DNA of 64,000 nt from Kordiimonas sp. SCSIO 12603 (GTDB lineage Bacteria; Pseudomonadota; Alphaproteobacteria; Sphingomonadales; Kordiimonadaceae): assembly GCF_024398035.1 (NCBI RefSeq), contig NZ_CP073748.1, forward strand, positions 2,083,520-2,147,519, given 5' to 3'. The notes beneath the pieces were generated by a model. The model worked only from the letters and a program-made list of their open reading frames with translations. It had not been told where the DNA came from and made no database searches. Positions 1-7,952 of the stretch are shown here, one piece after another. Within the stretch, counting starts at the first letter, position 1. Each line of letters opens with the position of its first letter. The translations under genes and the position numbers were made by a program.

Positions 1-458
1 ATGACGCATCATACCTATACCAAACCGATCATGATGAATTTAATCTGGGTAAAAAATCTATCCAGTGTGGACGCCGGAATGATGCGCTGAAGTTTTGGGT
101 GCTTTGGAAGAGCGTTGGTACAAACGGTTTGGCACAAATCGTTGATAAGCAATTTGAACTGGCAGAGGCTGCAAAACAATATATCAGTGAAAACCCGGAT
201 TACGTTGATTACAGCGTGGATGATACGGTTTCTGTATGCTTCAATTATAAAGGCATACCAGCAGAAGATATCTGTACGCTGCTGTATGAAAAATCAGAAT
301 TATCAGTAGGTTATGGTTCCTCTGAGGGTAATACTTTCATTCGTCTTGTTACTATCAATGCAAACAATGAAAAAGAAGACATCATGAACTTCTTTAAAAC
401 GATTGAAGCCTTTGTTGAAAAGCACAGCCTCGCGCCCAAGCAAGCTGTAAACTACTAA
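1..458 (+). CDS. PLP-dependent group II decarboxylase, C-terminal part (cut by window edge)
   Basis: This is the C-terminal 151 residues of a pyridoxal-phosphate decarboxylase of the glutamate / cysteine-sulfinate / aromatic amino acid family. The gene enters from the left, and its first complete codon is at position 3. Reading back from the first ATG (99) in the same frame gives DASYLYQTDHDEFNLGKKS followed by IQCGRRNDALKFWVLWKSVG. This is the family's conserved stretch just after the PLP lysine region, so the ATG at 99 is internal. The C-terminal small domain follows. The catalytic lysine and cofactor site lie outside the window, so the substrate cannot be told. A second, separate decarboxylase of the same superfamily lies at 4824-6215 on the other strand. 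Confidence 0.88.
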   Translation, partial: DASYLYQTDHDEFNLGKKSIQCGRRNDALKFWVLWKSVGTNGLAQIVDKQFELAEAAKQYISENPDYVDYSVDDTVSVCFNYKGIPAEDICTLLYEKSELSVGYGSSEGNTFIRLVTINANNEKEDIMNFFKTIEAFVEKHSLAPKQAVNY

Positions 459-464
459 GGATTA

Positions 465-487
465 TAGGCGGCCCTGAGGGCCGCTTA
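465..487. terminator. GC-rich hairpin between convergent genes
   Basis: Arms GCGGCCC (468-474) and GGGCCGC (478-484) with a TGA loop form a perfect 7-bp stem, extended by A-T and wobble pairs. It lies between the stop of the decarboxylase (458) and the stop of the convergent membrane-protein gene, which it overlaps. There is no clear T tract on either side, so termination is inferred from position and stem strength only. Confidence 0.5.
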
Positions 488-1060
488 TCCAAGCTCTTTT
501 GCGAGTGTCTGCAACGAGGCAAGGCTGCGCCGGGCACGGTCAATTAAAATGCCTAATGCGATGATAAAACCACTGATATACACGAGTGCGAACACATAGA
601 GGCTTATGGAGGCTTCGTATTCTTCCAAGGTTGGTGTGCTCAGTATGAATTGGTTAAACATTAACCCAGCCACAAATAGGACAGCAGCAGCACATACGAA
701 AACACCGCTCCAGGCCCAGCGGTACCTGCGTTCTGCGATAGTTAGTGCTCGTGCAAGTTCTGCTTTAACAGCTCCTGTAGCCACACTGTGTTCAACAAGT
801 CTGGCCCATAAGCTGAAACCCAGCGCGGTAAGTGAAAAAGCAGTTACGCTCAGGCCAACAAAAAGGCTGCCTTTGATGATGGCTAAATAGAGGCCAAAGC
901 CAAAACCTGCCAATGAAATCATGGTTTCAAGTGCGAATACCCAATATTGAGCCCACAGGGAAAGTCTAACATCTTTACCGGTTATGGTTTCGTCTGAGGT
1001 TTCGTTCGTTTGCCATAACTGAGCAATATCATCAAAATTGTTGGTATCATTTTCAGTCAT
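485..1060 (-). CDS. Four-helix membrane protein, putative anti-sigma partner of the ECF factor
   Basis: A 191-residue protein with a short polar N-terminus and about four membrane segments (roughly residues 38-62, 65-85, 112-135 and 150-172). Its start overlaps the end of the upstream ECF sigma gene by 8 bp, so the two are almost certainly co-translated. Membrane proteins encoded directly after ECF sigma genes are commonly their anti-sigma factors; that role is inferred here. Residues 10-17 (DDIAQLWQ) match DDLQEMWQ in the equivalent protein at 48172-48807, which also follows an ECF gene, so the cytosolic N-terminus may be the sigma-binding element. No zinc-binding anti-sigma motif is visible. 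Confidence 0.72.
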   Translation of the reverse strand: MTENDTNNFDDIAQLWQTNETSDETITGKDVRLSLWAQYWVFALETMISLAGFGFGLYLAIIKGSLFVGLSVTAFSLTALGFSLWARLVEHSVATGAVKAELARALTIAERRYRWAWSGVFVCAAAVLFVAGLMFNQFILSTPTLEEYEASISLYVFALVYISGFIIALGILIDRARRSLASLQTLAKELG

Positions 1061-1586
1061 TTGCGAGTGCCTTTAGATCATGGCGCAACATTTGTTTCGC
1101 GCGAGTTAGTCTGATGGATACTGTATTGGCGTTTTCGCCAAGTACGTCAGCTATCTCTCTCGGGGCAAAACCTTCGAGGGTGAGAGTGATAACCTGCCTT
1201 AGGTTGATTGGGAGCTGATGAACGGCTGCCATAAGTAAGGTTAGCCTGTTTCCTGCCACAGCTTCTTCAAGCGGACTGGGTTGATCGGAAGGAAAGCCGG
1301 GATCAATCTCCACGCTCGTAGGGCTGGAGGCTTCCTTAGCTACATGGCTAAGGCCCCGGTTATGGGCGATACGAGCCAAAAAAGTACTTAGCTTGGAATC
1401 TGACCTGAATTTAGGAAGAGCACGCCAGACGGCTGTCAGTACTTCCTGATGTAATTCCTGCTGCAAATCCGGGTTACGTTCATAGCTACAGGAAATTCGC
1501 CATAAAAGGCCCCCATGCTCTTGAACTACCTCTTCAAATTTAACCGCTTCTTTCACGTTTTCAGCCCTGTGACCTTGTTCCGACAC
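1053..1586 (-). CDS. ECF-type RNA polymerase sigma factor
   Basis: A 177-residue sigma-70 family factor with region 2 (about residues 20-85, containing ELHQEVLTAVWRALPKF and FLARIAHNRGLSH) and region 4 (about 118-172, with the helix-turn-helix FAPREIADVLGENANTVSIR). The length is typical of ECF factors. No strong Shine-Dalgarno precedes the ATG at 1586. An internal GTG (VKEAVKF) would align better with the paralogue at 47686, so the true start may be about 11 residues later. It forms an operon with the membrane protein downstream and is divergent from the amidohydrolase gene. ECF genes are often autoregulated, so the 1587-1676 gap may hold both promoters. Confidence 0.88.
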   Translation of the reverse strand: MSEQGHRAENVKEAVKFEEVVQEHGGLLWRISCSYERNPDLQQELHQEVLTAVWRALPKFRSDSKLSTFLARIAHNRGLSHVAKEASSPTSVEIDPGFPSDQPSPLEEAVAGNRLTLLMAAVHQLPINLRQVITLTLEGFAPREIADVLGENANTVSIRLTRAKQMLRHDLKALAND

Positions 1587-1613
1587 ATTATTAGTCTGCT
1601 GAAGAAAAAAATC

Positions 1614-1627
1614 CTTTCAAATGAAAG
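1614..1627. promoter_or_regulatory. Small inverted repeat in divergent intergenic region
   Basis: CTTTCA-AA-TGAAAG lies between the divergent ECF sigma and amidohydrolase genes. It may be an operator, but six-base arms are short and no -35/-10 pair is convincing around it. Confidence 0.25.
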
Positions 1628-1676
1628 AAACTTTTTTTCGGGCTGACTGTTTTGGGCAGACACGAAGGAGTTAGTC

Positions 1677-3113
1677 ATGAAGTATAAAGCTATAATTTTT
1701 ACCGTGAAAATATGCGTATGCCTATTATCTTTTGCAGTGCGATCAACCGCCATGGATGAACCTGCTCGGAAAGCGAAAGACGATGTGCTTGTTATCACCA
1801 ACGCGCACGTCATCGTTGGGGATGCCAGCGATGTGAAGCAAAATCAGGCTGTTACCATTAGTGCAGGGCGTATACTTAAAATTCAGAGCATGCGGAATTT
1901 TGTCAGAACGAATACAGAGGCAAAAATTCTTGATGCGCAGGGTGGGTATCTTATCCCAGGGTTGATCGATACCCATGTTCATACAGCTGTGGGGCCTGTT
2001 GCGTTAAAGATAGAAGAGGGCATTCCGGTACCGTCCCAGGCACCGTCTCATGCGATTGCAGATTATACGATGGCTTCGCTCTTGAAATACGGTGTGACGG
2101 CTGCTCGCGATCCTGGTGGTAAAACTGAAATTACAGTGGCTACAAAGCTTAAGCAGCAAGCTGGAGAAATTTCTGGACCAATGTTGCAGGTTGCTGGCGA
2201 GGTAATTGACACAACGGTTTTCGAAAATCTGACAACTGCTGTTAAAGATCTTCAGACCATGAAGGATGAAGTTAACCGCCAGGCAGACGCGGGTGTTGAC
2301 TGGATTAAGTTATATAACACATTGCCCGAAGAGATGCTTGGCGCAGGTATTGAAGCAGCCCATGCTCGAAACCTGAAGGTAACTGGTCATTTGCAGGCGA
2401 CAACATGGACAGATGCTGCGGAACTGGGCATCGATTCCATCGTTCATATTATTCCTGCTTCAGCTGAGCTTCTTCCTGCAGCTAAGCGCGATGAGTATCA
2501 TGATGCATCAATGAAAACCACGTCGATCCTGAAATGGTTTGAGCTTGCCGATTTTAACTCGCCAGCTATCAAACAGATGATTGATACCTTAAAGCAGAAC
2601 AACGTTTCTATCGATCCTACACTCGTGTTTTTCCATGCGATGACATACGGAAACGATGATCGCTACATCAAAAATCCGGCGCTTGTAGATGCTGGAACAG
2701 AACTGGTTGATAACTGGACCAATTTCTTCAACGCAAACCTTGGCTGGACTTCAGAGGATTTTGACTATGCAAAAAGCGTTTGGCCGCGGGTGCAAGAATT
2801 TACAAAACTGCTTTTTGATAGAGGTGTAACGCTAACTGCAGGAACAGATGCGAATAACCCTTGGGTTGTTCCGGGTGAGAGTTTGCATACGGAACTGGAA
2901 CTGTTAGTGGCAGCGGGTATCAAGCCGCGTGATGCTATTACAATTGCCACCAAAAATGGCGCAGCCCTACTTGGCTTGAGCGATCAAATCGGCACTGTTG
3001 AGGCAGGTAAAAGAGCTGATTTGGTACTTTTGAAAGACAATCCATACGCGGATATCAGGGCGACGAGGGGCATTTTGTGGGTGATGCAAAATGGTCACCT
3101 GGCAGGCCAATAA
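1677..3113 (+). CDS. Secreted amidohydrolase, imidazolonepropionase-like family
   Basis: A 478-residue metal-dependent hydrolase of the amidohydrolase superfamily. It has an N-terminal signal peptide (about 1-25), then the small beta domain (VLVITNAHVIVGDAS), then the TIM barrel starting with the metal-binding DTHVHT motif (about residue 98). Further family motifs are YGVTAARDPGG, GHLQATTWTDAAELGID and the conserved Asp in TAGTDANNP. The C-terminal EAGKRADLVLLKDNP returns to the beta domain. A strong Shine-Dalgarno (AAGGAG) stands 8 bases before the ATG. Related secreted enzymes act as dipeptidases (prolidase-like) or on cyclic amides; the substrate cannot be read from sequence. It is transcribed away from the ECF sigma gene and may be part of its regulon, which is inference. 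Confidence 0.86.
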   Translation: MKYKAIIFTVKICVCLLSFAVRSTAMDEPARKAKDDVLVITNAHVIVGDASDVKQNQAVTISAGRILKIQSMRNFVRTNTEAKILDAQGGYLIPGLIDTHVHTAVGPVALKIEEGIPVPSQAPSHAIADYTMASLLKYGVTAARDPGGKTEITVATKLKQQAGEISGPMLQVAGEVIDTTVFENLTTAVKDLQTMKDEVNRQADAGVDWIKLYNTLPEEMLGAGIEAAHARNLKVTGHLQATTWTDAAELGIDSIVHIIPASAELLPAAKRDEYHDASMKTTSILKWFELADFNSPAIKQMIDTLKQNNVSIDPTLVFFHAMTYGNDDRYIKNPALVDAGTELVDNWTNFFNANLGWTSEDFDYAKSVWPRVQEFTKLLFDRGVTLTAGTDANNPWVVPGESLHTELELLVAAGIKPRDAITIATKNGAALLGLSDQIGTVEAGKRADLVLLKDNPYADIRATRGILWVMQNGHLAGQ

Positions 3114-3228
3114 TCAAGCCAAAAACTATCCGAAAATTCAAACGTTAACTTAACCGCCCGTAGAGCCAGATTTACTCGAAAGAGTGTTCGCCATGGGCAT
3201 TGTGAACCCAAAAAAGAAGAGACGAATT

Positions 3229-3471
3229 ATGCTTAAGAAGAAAATTATCCTTATCGCGGCAGCTGTTGTAACAGGTATTATGTGGTGCGCTATGATTGCC
3301 GGATTACTGTTAGATTTAGATGATCAAACTGTCATCTATTTGGTTACAGCGACAGCGATTGTAACAGAGATTGGCTTTTGGATAGCGGCATCTGTTTTCG
3401 GTGTTGCAGTGTTTCAGGCACGCCGGAAAGTATTAGCAGCATTTATGAGGCCTTTTCGTTCGGCGCAATAA
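3229..3471 (+). CDS. Small two-helix inner-membrane protein
   Basis: An 80-residue protein starting MLKKKIILI, with a basic N-terminus and two hydrophobic segments (about residues 5-25 and 33-60) containing TEIGFWIAASVFG, then a basic tail. I prefer the ATG at 3229, preceded by AGAAGAG; an in-frame GTG at 3184 and ATG at 3193 would add 12-15 charged residues. The E-x-x-FW pattern in the second helix resembles the short proteins named transporter suffix domain; that is a weak resemblance. No partner gene is adjacent. Confidence 0.55.
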   Translation: MLKKKIILIAAAVVTGIMWCAMIAGLLLDLDDQTVIYLVTATAIVTEIGFWIAASVFGVAVFQARRKVLAAFMRPFRSAQ

Positions 3472-3579
3472 TGCTATCTGACTATTGAAGCACAGGAGCT
3501 TAAGGCCTTCTGACGTCCGCAGGAATAGTATTTCCCGCGGGCGTTTGTTGTGATGTTTATTAAGAATGTCAGAGCGAAC

Positions 3580-3627
3580 TTGTTATTTTCATCGAAATAC
3601 TAACTGCAAGCTTGATGAAAATAACAA
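3580..3627. repeat. Perfect 14-bp inverted repeat with 20-nt loop
   Basis: TTGTTATTTTCATC (3580-3593) is matched exactly by its reverse complement GATGAAAATAACAA (3614-3627). It lies in the 370-bp non-coding stretch 3472-3841 between a small membrane-protein gene and a convergent unrecognised gene. It has no poly-T tail, so it is not an obvious terminator. The rest of that stretch shows nothing I can name. Confidence 0.6.
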
Positions 3628-3841
3628 TCTCTATGATTAATAACCCTGAGATGCCATTAATACTGGTGTTATACATAGGATATTATCCAAAAGCAGAACT
3701 TTTCACTGAGTTCAATAAGATACAGTTCCATCATATATACATATCAGGCTCATAAACTGACATTTGGCTAACGCCACATATCAGCCACCTAACCAGCTTG
3801 ACCATTCGCTCACAAGGGGCTCAAGTCTTCATGAGTTTATT

Positions 3842-4507
3842 TTATTTGCTTATAGATGTACCACTGATACGAGGGTAATCTTCAGCAGTTACCATTCTTC
3901 TGACATCTAAGACTACAAACTCGTCTGCTGCGGCTTCATAACTCATTAAAATAGTTTCGCCGAAGCTTCTTCGCTCAATCATCTTGGATACAAAACTCTC
4001 CTCAATGCTGCCTTCGTTTAGGGCAATGATGAATGCTGTAATTCTATCGATAGCTTTTTGTGCGTCGTCAGTATTCATCTCTTCTTCAAAAAGAAATTTG
4101 ATTACACCAAGATTGTGAGTTTGGAAAAATAGTGATAATCCGAGGCTATATTGCTTGTCGGATGAAATTTTTTTCTTAGACCCTGAACTGGCTATTTTTT
4201 TAATTTTGTATTTGTATGCTTCACTAAATAAATACTTAAGGCCCTTCTTTAGGAGCTGGTAATGGTCTTTGCCCATCTCTTTCAAGAAAGATTCAAAATA
4301 TGGTTTTGTAATATATAGAACTATAGCGGTGGGTATAAACCACTCGGTTGTTGCAAACATTTCGGCATGTTCACGACGTTTCTTTTCTAAGCTTAACCCT
4401 TTATTGTTTATGATATCTGCAAAATTTGATGCCGTGCTTTGTTCAATAATAGATGAGGTTTCAATTAAAATATGAGGAAGAGTACGTTCGGTGGGCTTCG
4501 GTGTCAT
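3842..4507 (-). CDS. Unrecognised 221-residue protein in AT-rich patch
   Basis: I do not recognise this family. The protein is soluble or peripherally membrane-associated: an alpha-helical N-terminus (IIEQSTASNFADIINNKG), one moderately hydrophobic stretch around residues 53-67 (TEWFIPTAIVLYITKPYF), a lysine-rich centre (YKYKIKKIASSGSKKKISS), then a mixed alpha/beta C-terminus. No cysteine pair, nucleotide-binding or catalytic motif is visible. It stands alone, with AT-rich DNA on both sides, and its composition is lower in GC than its neighbours, which suggests recent acquisition. A defence or toxin role cannot be supported or excluded from sequence. Confidence 0.6.
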   Translation of the reverse strand: MTPKPTERTLPHILIETSSIIEQSTASNFADIINNKGLSLEKKRREHAEMFATTEWFIPTAIVLYITKPYFESFLKEMGKDHYQLLKKGLKYLFSEAYKYKIKKIASSGSKKKISSDKQYSLGLSLFFQTHNLGVIKFLFEEEMNTDDAQKAIDRITAFIIALNEGSIEESFVSKMIERRSFGETILMSYEAAADEFVVLDVRRMVTAEDYPRISGTSISK

Positions 4508-4823
4508 AATTGTATCTATAATTTTGTTAATATATGGATTTTTATAGAACGTATTATACAGCTTATCGGAGTGTATTGTTATTAATAATATTAAAGCAGG
4601 TGTTATTTAATATTGCCAGTTAGAACTATGAAACTCACACAAAAATTCTTAATAAAATAAATTATATATTAATATCATATATTTAAATATGTATCGATCA
4701 GGCTTACAACCTGAAGCGCTTTGCCCTTCTTTTATTCACCCGGCCCACACGCCTTCGGAGATAAATTATCCGGCCCAAATGAACTGATTGCTTTTCGTAT
4801 CTGGGGTTATATGAATATATAGG
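4508..4823. other. AT-rich non-coding stretch
   Basis: About 315 bases, very AT-rich between 4510 and 4690, with no ORF of note. It presumably carries the promoter of the leftward gene at 3842-4507. I see no repeat, tRNA or terminator that would mark an insertion boundary. Confidence 0.5.
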
Positions 4824-6215
4824 TTATTTCGTAAGCAGTTTGATCAGACCAGTGATATCAGAAGAAGTTGTTCTACCATTTGTCAAGCATGCACGAAGAA
4901 CAGGACGGCTTTCGAATTGAGCGACCGAAACCCAGTATTGTCCACTTTCTTGTACTCGGGAAACATATTGTTGCACAGCACCTGAGCCTTCAGGGGGAGT
5001 CATGCAAGCCACACCCATCTGGGAATCGTTTTCTCTAGTCCAACCACAAGCTATTAGGCCAGCAGTCAATTCGTTGATTAATTGAATTGAATGGTTAACG
5101 TGATCTGAATATCCTGCCCAACCTGCGGCTCCTAGTGATAAAAACAATCTTAGACCAACGAAGCGTCGAGACCATTGCGCACTATTTACGTAAAAATCGT
5201 TTTGTGCGTCACTTTCTGGCATATAACTCGCCTTCACTCGAAAGACTTCGGCTAAAACATTAGGTCTGGATGTAAAGAACATGCCAGCCCCCATCGTTGT
5301 GGCAAACCATTTGTGGGCGTCGATCGTAACGGAAGTTGCTTTTTCTATTCCCGCCAAAATATGCCGATTTTCTTTGCAGGCAATGATTGCGCCGCCCCAT
5401 GCTGCATCAACATGAAACCAAACATCATACTGGTTGGCTATTTCTGCGCACTCAGGTAACGGGTCGACCATACCAGCATTTGTGGTACCAGCTGTAGCGG
5501 CGATCATTGTAGGAACATGTCCTGCGGCAATATCAGATTTGATTTCTCGTTCCAACGCCGCTGTATCCATGCGACCAGCACCATCGGTAGATATTAACCG
5601 AACAGATTGTCTTCCTATTCCAGCCGTATGTGCAATTTTAAACCATGCAAGGTGACTTTCGGCAGACGCGTAGATGATTGGACGGCCAGAAAACGCACCC
5701 ACACCTTTCTCGCCATATTCAGGGCATTTAGCCGTTAAGGCGCTTAGTACGGAAGTAGAATTTGCTTCTGCTCCACCACTAGTAAAGTGACCGTCAGCCC
5801 CATCAGGTAGTCCAATTCTCTTTGTTAACTGCCTAATTACATGTTGTTCAATTTCTACAGCTTTAGGCGCATGTGACCAAACGCAAATTTGAGGATTAAA
5901 AGCAGAAACAATTCGGTCAGCGCATTCGGAGGGAAACGTTGGTGCAGGATTAAACAAACCTAGATAACCAGGATGCGTCATTTGAACAATGCCATCATCG
6001 AGAGATGAAAGCACCCAATCCATTAATTCATCGAGGCTTGTTGCTTGGTCGAAAGTAAAGTCTGCAAGAATTGACCGCCATGTTTCAGATGGATTATTAG
6101 GCGTGGCAGAGCGGCCCCTAGGTGCAGATCTTAGTTTCTGTAATTTCTTTGTTAGCTGATTTTCCACTACATCCATATTCTCAAAACTCGGAAATAATGC
6201 TGTATTATTCGTCAT
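4824..6215 (-). CDS. PLP-dependent amino acid decarboxylase (aromatic-L-amino-acid decarboxylase-like)
   Basis: A 463-residue group II PLP decarboxylase that appears full length. Visible motifs are THPGYLGLFNPAPTFPS at the N-terminal substrate side, GHFTSGGAEANSTSVL (cofactor phosphate binding), ESHLAWFKIAHTAGIG, VDAAWGGA (the Asp that pairs with the pyridine nitrogen), and DAHKWF, whose lysine forms the Schiff base. The C-terminal small domain ends with RACLTNGRTTSSDI. Family members decarboxylate tryptophan, tyrosine, DOPA or other amino acids, and some are amine-lyases or aldehyde synthases; the substrate is not determined. It has its own promoter region to the right, is unlinked to a transporter, and is not a close copy of the fragment at 1-458. 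Confidence 0.85.
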   Translation of the reverse strand: MTNNTALFPSFENMDVVENQLTKKLQKLRSAPRGRSATPNNPSETWRSILADFTFDQATSLDELMDWVLSSLDDGIVQMTHPGYLGLFNPAPTFPSECADRIVSAFNPQICVWSHAPKAVEIEQHVIRQLTKRIGLPDGADGHFTSGGAEANSTSVLSALTAKCPEYGEKGVGAFSGRPIIYASAESHLAWFKIAHTAGIGRQSVRLISTDGAGRMDTAALEREIKSDIAAGHVPTMIAATAGTTNAGMVDPLPECAEIANQYDVWFHVDAAWGGAIIACKENRHILAGIEKATSVTIDAHKWFATTMGAGMFFTSRPNVLAEVFRVKASYMPESDAQNDFYVNSAQWSRRFVGLRLFLSLGAAGWAGYSDHVNHSIQLINELTAGLIACGWTRENDSQMGVACMTPPEGSGAVQQYVSRVQESGQYWVSVAQFESRPVLRACLTNGRTTSSDITGLIKLLTK

Positions 6216-6530
6216 GTTTCTGATCTCTATACCCTGATTATGTTATCCAAATTGCCGTGTATGCGATGCGCTAGACATTATTACCAGAAAACGCAGCTAG
6301 CACTTATTTTGTGAATTAGGGGTCCGTTAATGGCGAGATGGTGACCTTTAAACTTACACCTGTTCACTTTAAATCCCGTATTTGTCGGTGAGCAGATGAT
6401 ATCGCTACCACATGTCTATCAGCTTTTAACTGTTATCTAGTGAAATTGGGTGCGCGTAAGGATTAGTATCATTAGAGGTACGTATAACTATGATACACCA
6501 CGTTTGTGTTTACGAGCCGAATATTTTTAC
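6216..6530. other. Non-coding region between divergent genes
   Basis: About 315 bases between the decarboxylase start and the arsR-type promoter. It must hold the leftward promoter of the decarboxylase; the best weak Shine-Dalgarno is GAGAT just before its ATG. No repeats or RNA structures stand out. Confidence 0.4.
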
Positions 6531-6574
6531 TTGACTCAATGGTAAGTTGTTGCTTACCGTAAGTCATGGCTTAC
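6531..6574 (+). promoter_or_regulatory. ArsR-family promoter with two tandem operators overlapping the start codon
   Basis: A candidate -35 TTGACT (6531-6536) is followed 18 bases later by a weak -10 TACCGT (6555-6560). Two inverted repeats of the same type follow in tandem: GGTAAG-N6-CTTACC (6541-6558) and GTAAG-N6-CTTAC (6559-6574). The second contains the ATG at 6566. There is no Shine-Dalgarno before that ATG, so the transcript may be leaderless. Dimeric ArsR repressors bind such dyads, so autorepression is the natural reading. Confidence 0.6.
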
Positions 6575-6877
6575 CAAGAAATATTCACAGCACTGGCTGA
6601 CCCAACCCGTCGGCATATTTTTGAAACACTTCGCAGTGAACCGAAAACTGTCAGTGAACTGGCTAAATTACAGCCGGTAAGCAGGCCTGCGGTTTCCCAG
6701 CATTTAAAGGTGCTGCAACAAGCAAACCTAGTGGATGTGGAAGCCAGAGGTACAAAACGTCTTTATTCCATTAACCGGGCAGGGCTCAAGGAGCTGAGAG
6801 AGTATCTGGATAGCTTCTGGAATGATGCCTTAAGCGCCTATCAGGCCGAAATAGAACGCCGGATGAAAACCAATTAG
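6566..6877 (+). CDS. ArsR-family winged-helix repressor
   Basis: A 103-residue DNA-binding protein with the compact ArsR winged helix over most of its length. It has the start MAYQEIFTALADPTRRHIFETL, the recognition helix region SRPAVSQHLKVLQQANLV, and the wing EARGTKRLYSIN. It lacks the metal-binding CxC of true arsenic or cadmium sensors and belongs to the group paired with SRPBCC (AHSA1) proteins. Just such a gene follows 9 bases downstream, though broken. Length and start match the family. It is likely autoregulated through the twin repeats over its own start codon. Confidence 0.9.
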   Translation: MAYQEIFTALADPTRRHIFETLRSEPKTVSELAKLQPVSRPAVSQHLKVLQQANLVDVEARGTKRLYSINRAGLKELREYLDSFWNDALSAYQAEIERRMKTN

Positions 6878-6886
6878 GAGACTTTT

Positions 6887-7357
6887 ATGTTCGATCCTAT
6901 CGTTAAGCGTATTGAAGTTCCGTGTAGCCAAGAAAAAGCATTTAATATTTTTGTAGGTGAAATGATAACTTGGTGGCCTGTTGACCGTTTCACTACCTCT
7001 GCCATGAGCGGGAAAAAAGTAGAAGATATCCGAGTGGAAGCGAAGGAAGGTGGTACAATCACCGAGGTAAGTTCAGACGGCAGTGAAACTCATTGGGGCC
7101 GTATAAAAACCTATGATCCGTTTGGCTAGGTCGCTATGGATTTTCATATCCCAAACCCGAAAGATATACGCGATGAAGCAAGCCTGGTGGAAGTAACTTT
7201 CACAGTTCTTGATGCTCAGCGCACGATGGTAGAGCTTAAGCAGAGCAATTGGGAGGCGTTTGGTGATAAAGAGCGCGCCGAGGGTATCTGGGGTGGTTAC
7301 AATTTTGGTTGGGGCCTTATCTTCGAGCAAGGTTATAAAGCCGCATGTGAGAGCTGA
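6887..7357 (+). pseudogene. SRPBCC / AHSA1-like protein interrupted by in-frame amber codon
   Basis: A single reading frame encodes a typical SRPBCC (START-like) ligand-binding protein of about 156 residues. A TAG at 7127-7129 interrupts it between IKTYDPFG and VAMDFHIPNP. Both halves are in the same frame, and the joined product aligns sensibly: N-terminal half with FVGEMITWWPVDRF, C-terminal half with IWGGYNFGWGLIFEQGY. One base change (TAG to TTG, TGG, CAG or AAG) would restore it. It follows the ArsR gene in an apparent operon. It could be a recent pseudogene, a sequencing error, or a read-through site; an internal restart at the ATG at 7136 would give only the C-terminal half. Confidence 0.8.
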
Positions 7358-7915
7358 TCAGTTTCCATCTTTATGATGAGCGCAGATAAGCTCAAGCTCT
7401 GTGCTTAGTAGAGGTTCACCAGTCAGTGTGCAGATACCGCCCTTTGGGCCAGTTTTGAAATAGCGGCATGAAGGGCAGGTACCAAAGCTTTTGTTCTCAT
7501 TCAGCTTTTGAAACTGTTTGAGAAGAGTTTGAAGGCTCTCATTAATCTCTAATTGCTGATCTGCTGGCAGGGCAGCATTCAGTGATGACCATAAGGTTTG
7601 TTGTTCTTTTTTGATAGAAATGCCTTTATCTGTAAGGCGCAGATGAGATTTCCGTTTATCATCAGGATCGGTGATTTTCTCAAGTAAACCTTTATCCTGC
7701 AGTTTATCAACTGATTTGGAAACTGTGCCTCTGGTTTGCCCCAGATATTCACACAGCATCAAAAATGTGTCGCTGTAACGATTACAGCGCCCAAGATAGC
7801 TGATGATCTGCATATGAATGTGCTGCAGACCATGCGCATTGGCGATGGGTTTATCTGCCATCTTAAGCTTTAACGCTAAAGCTTCGAGAAAATTTTCCAG
7901 CCGTTTTTCATTCAT
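7358..7915 (-). CDS. MarR-family regulator with C-terminal four-cysteine segment
   Basis: A 185-residue regulator with a MarR winged helix (about residues 25-140). It includes FLMLCEYLGQTRGTVSKSVDKLQDKGLLEK as the recognition region and DPDDKRKSHLRLTDKG as the wing. Unusually for MarR it carries an extra tail, residues 145-185, with CPSC, a third Cys in GICTLTG and a fourth in ICAHH. These could bind zinc or an Fe-S cluster. It diverges from the SPW-type membrane-protein gene; two near-identical 17-bp palindromes in the gap are the likely operators. Redox or metal sensing is inference from the cysteines only. Confidence 0.87.
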   Translation of the reverse strand: MNEKRLENFLEALALKLKMADKPIANAHGLQHIHMQIISYLGRCNRYSDTFLMLCEYLGQTRGTVSKSVDKLQDKGLLEKITDPDDKRKSHLRLTDKGISIKKEQQTLWSSLNAALPADQQLEINESLQTLLKQFQKLNENKSFGTCPSCRYFKTGPKGGICTLTGEPLLSTELELICAHHKDGN

Positions 7916-7952
7916 ACCAAGGGCTTAGCGAGGCTGTGACACTTTGTCAATA

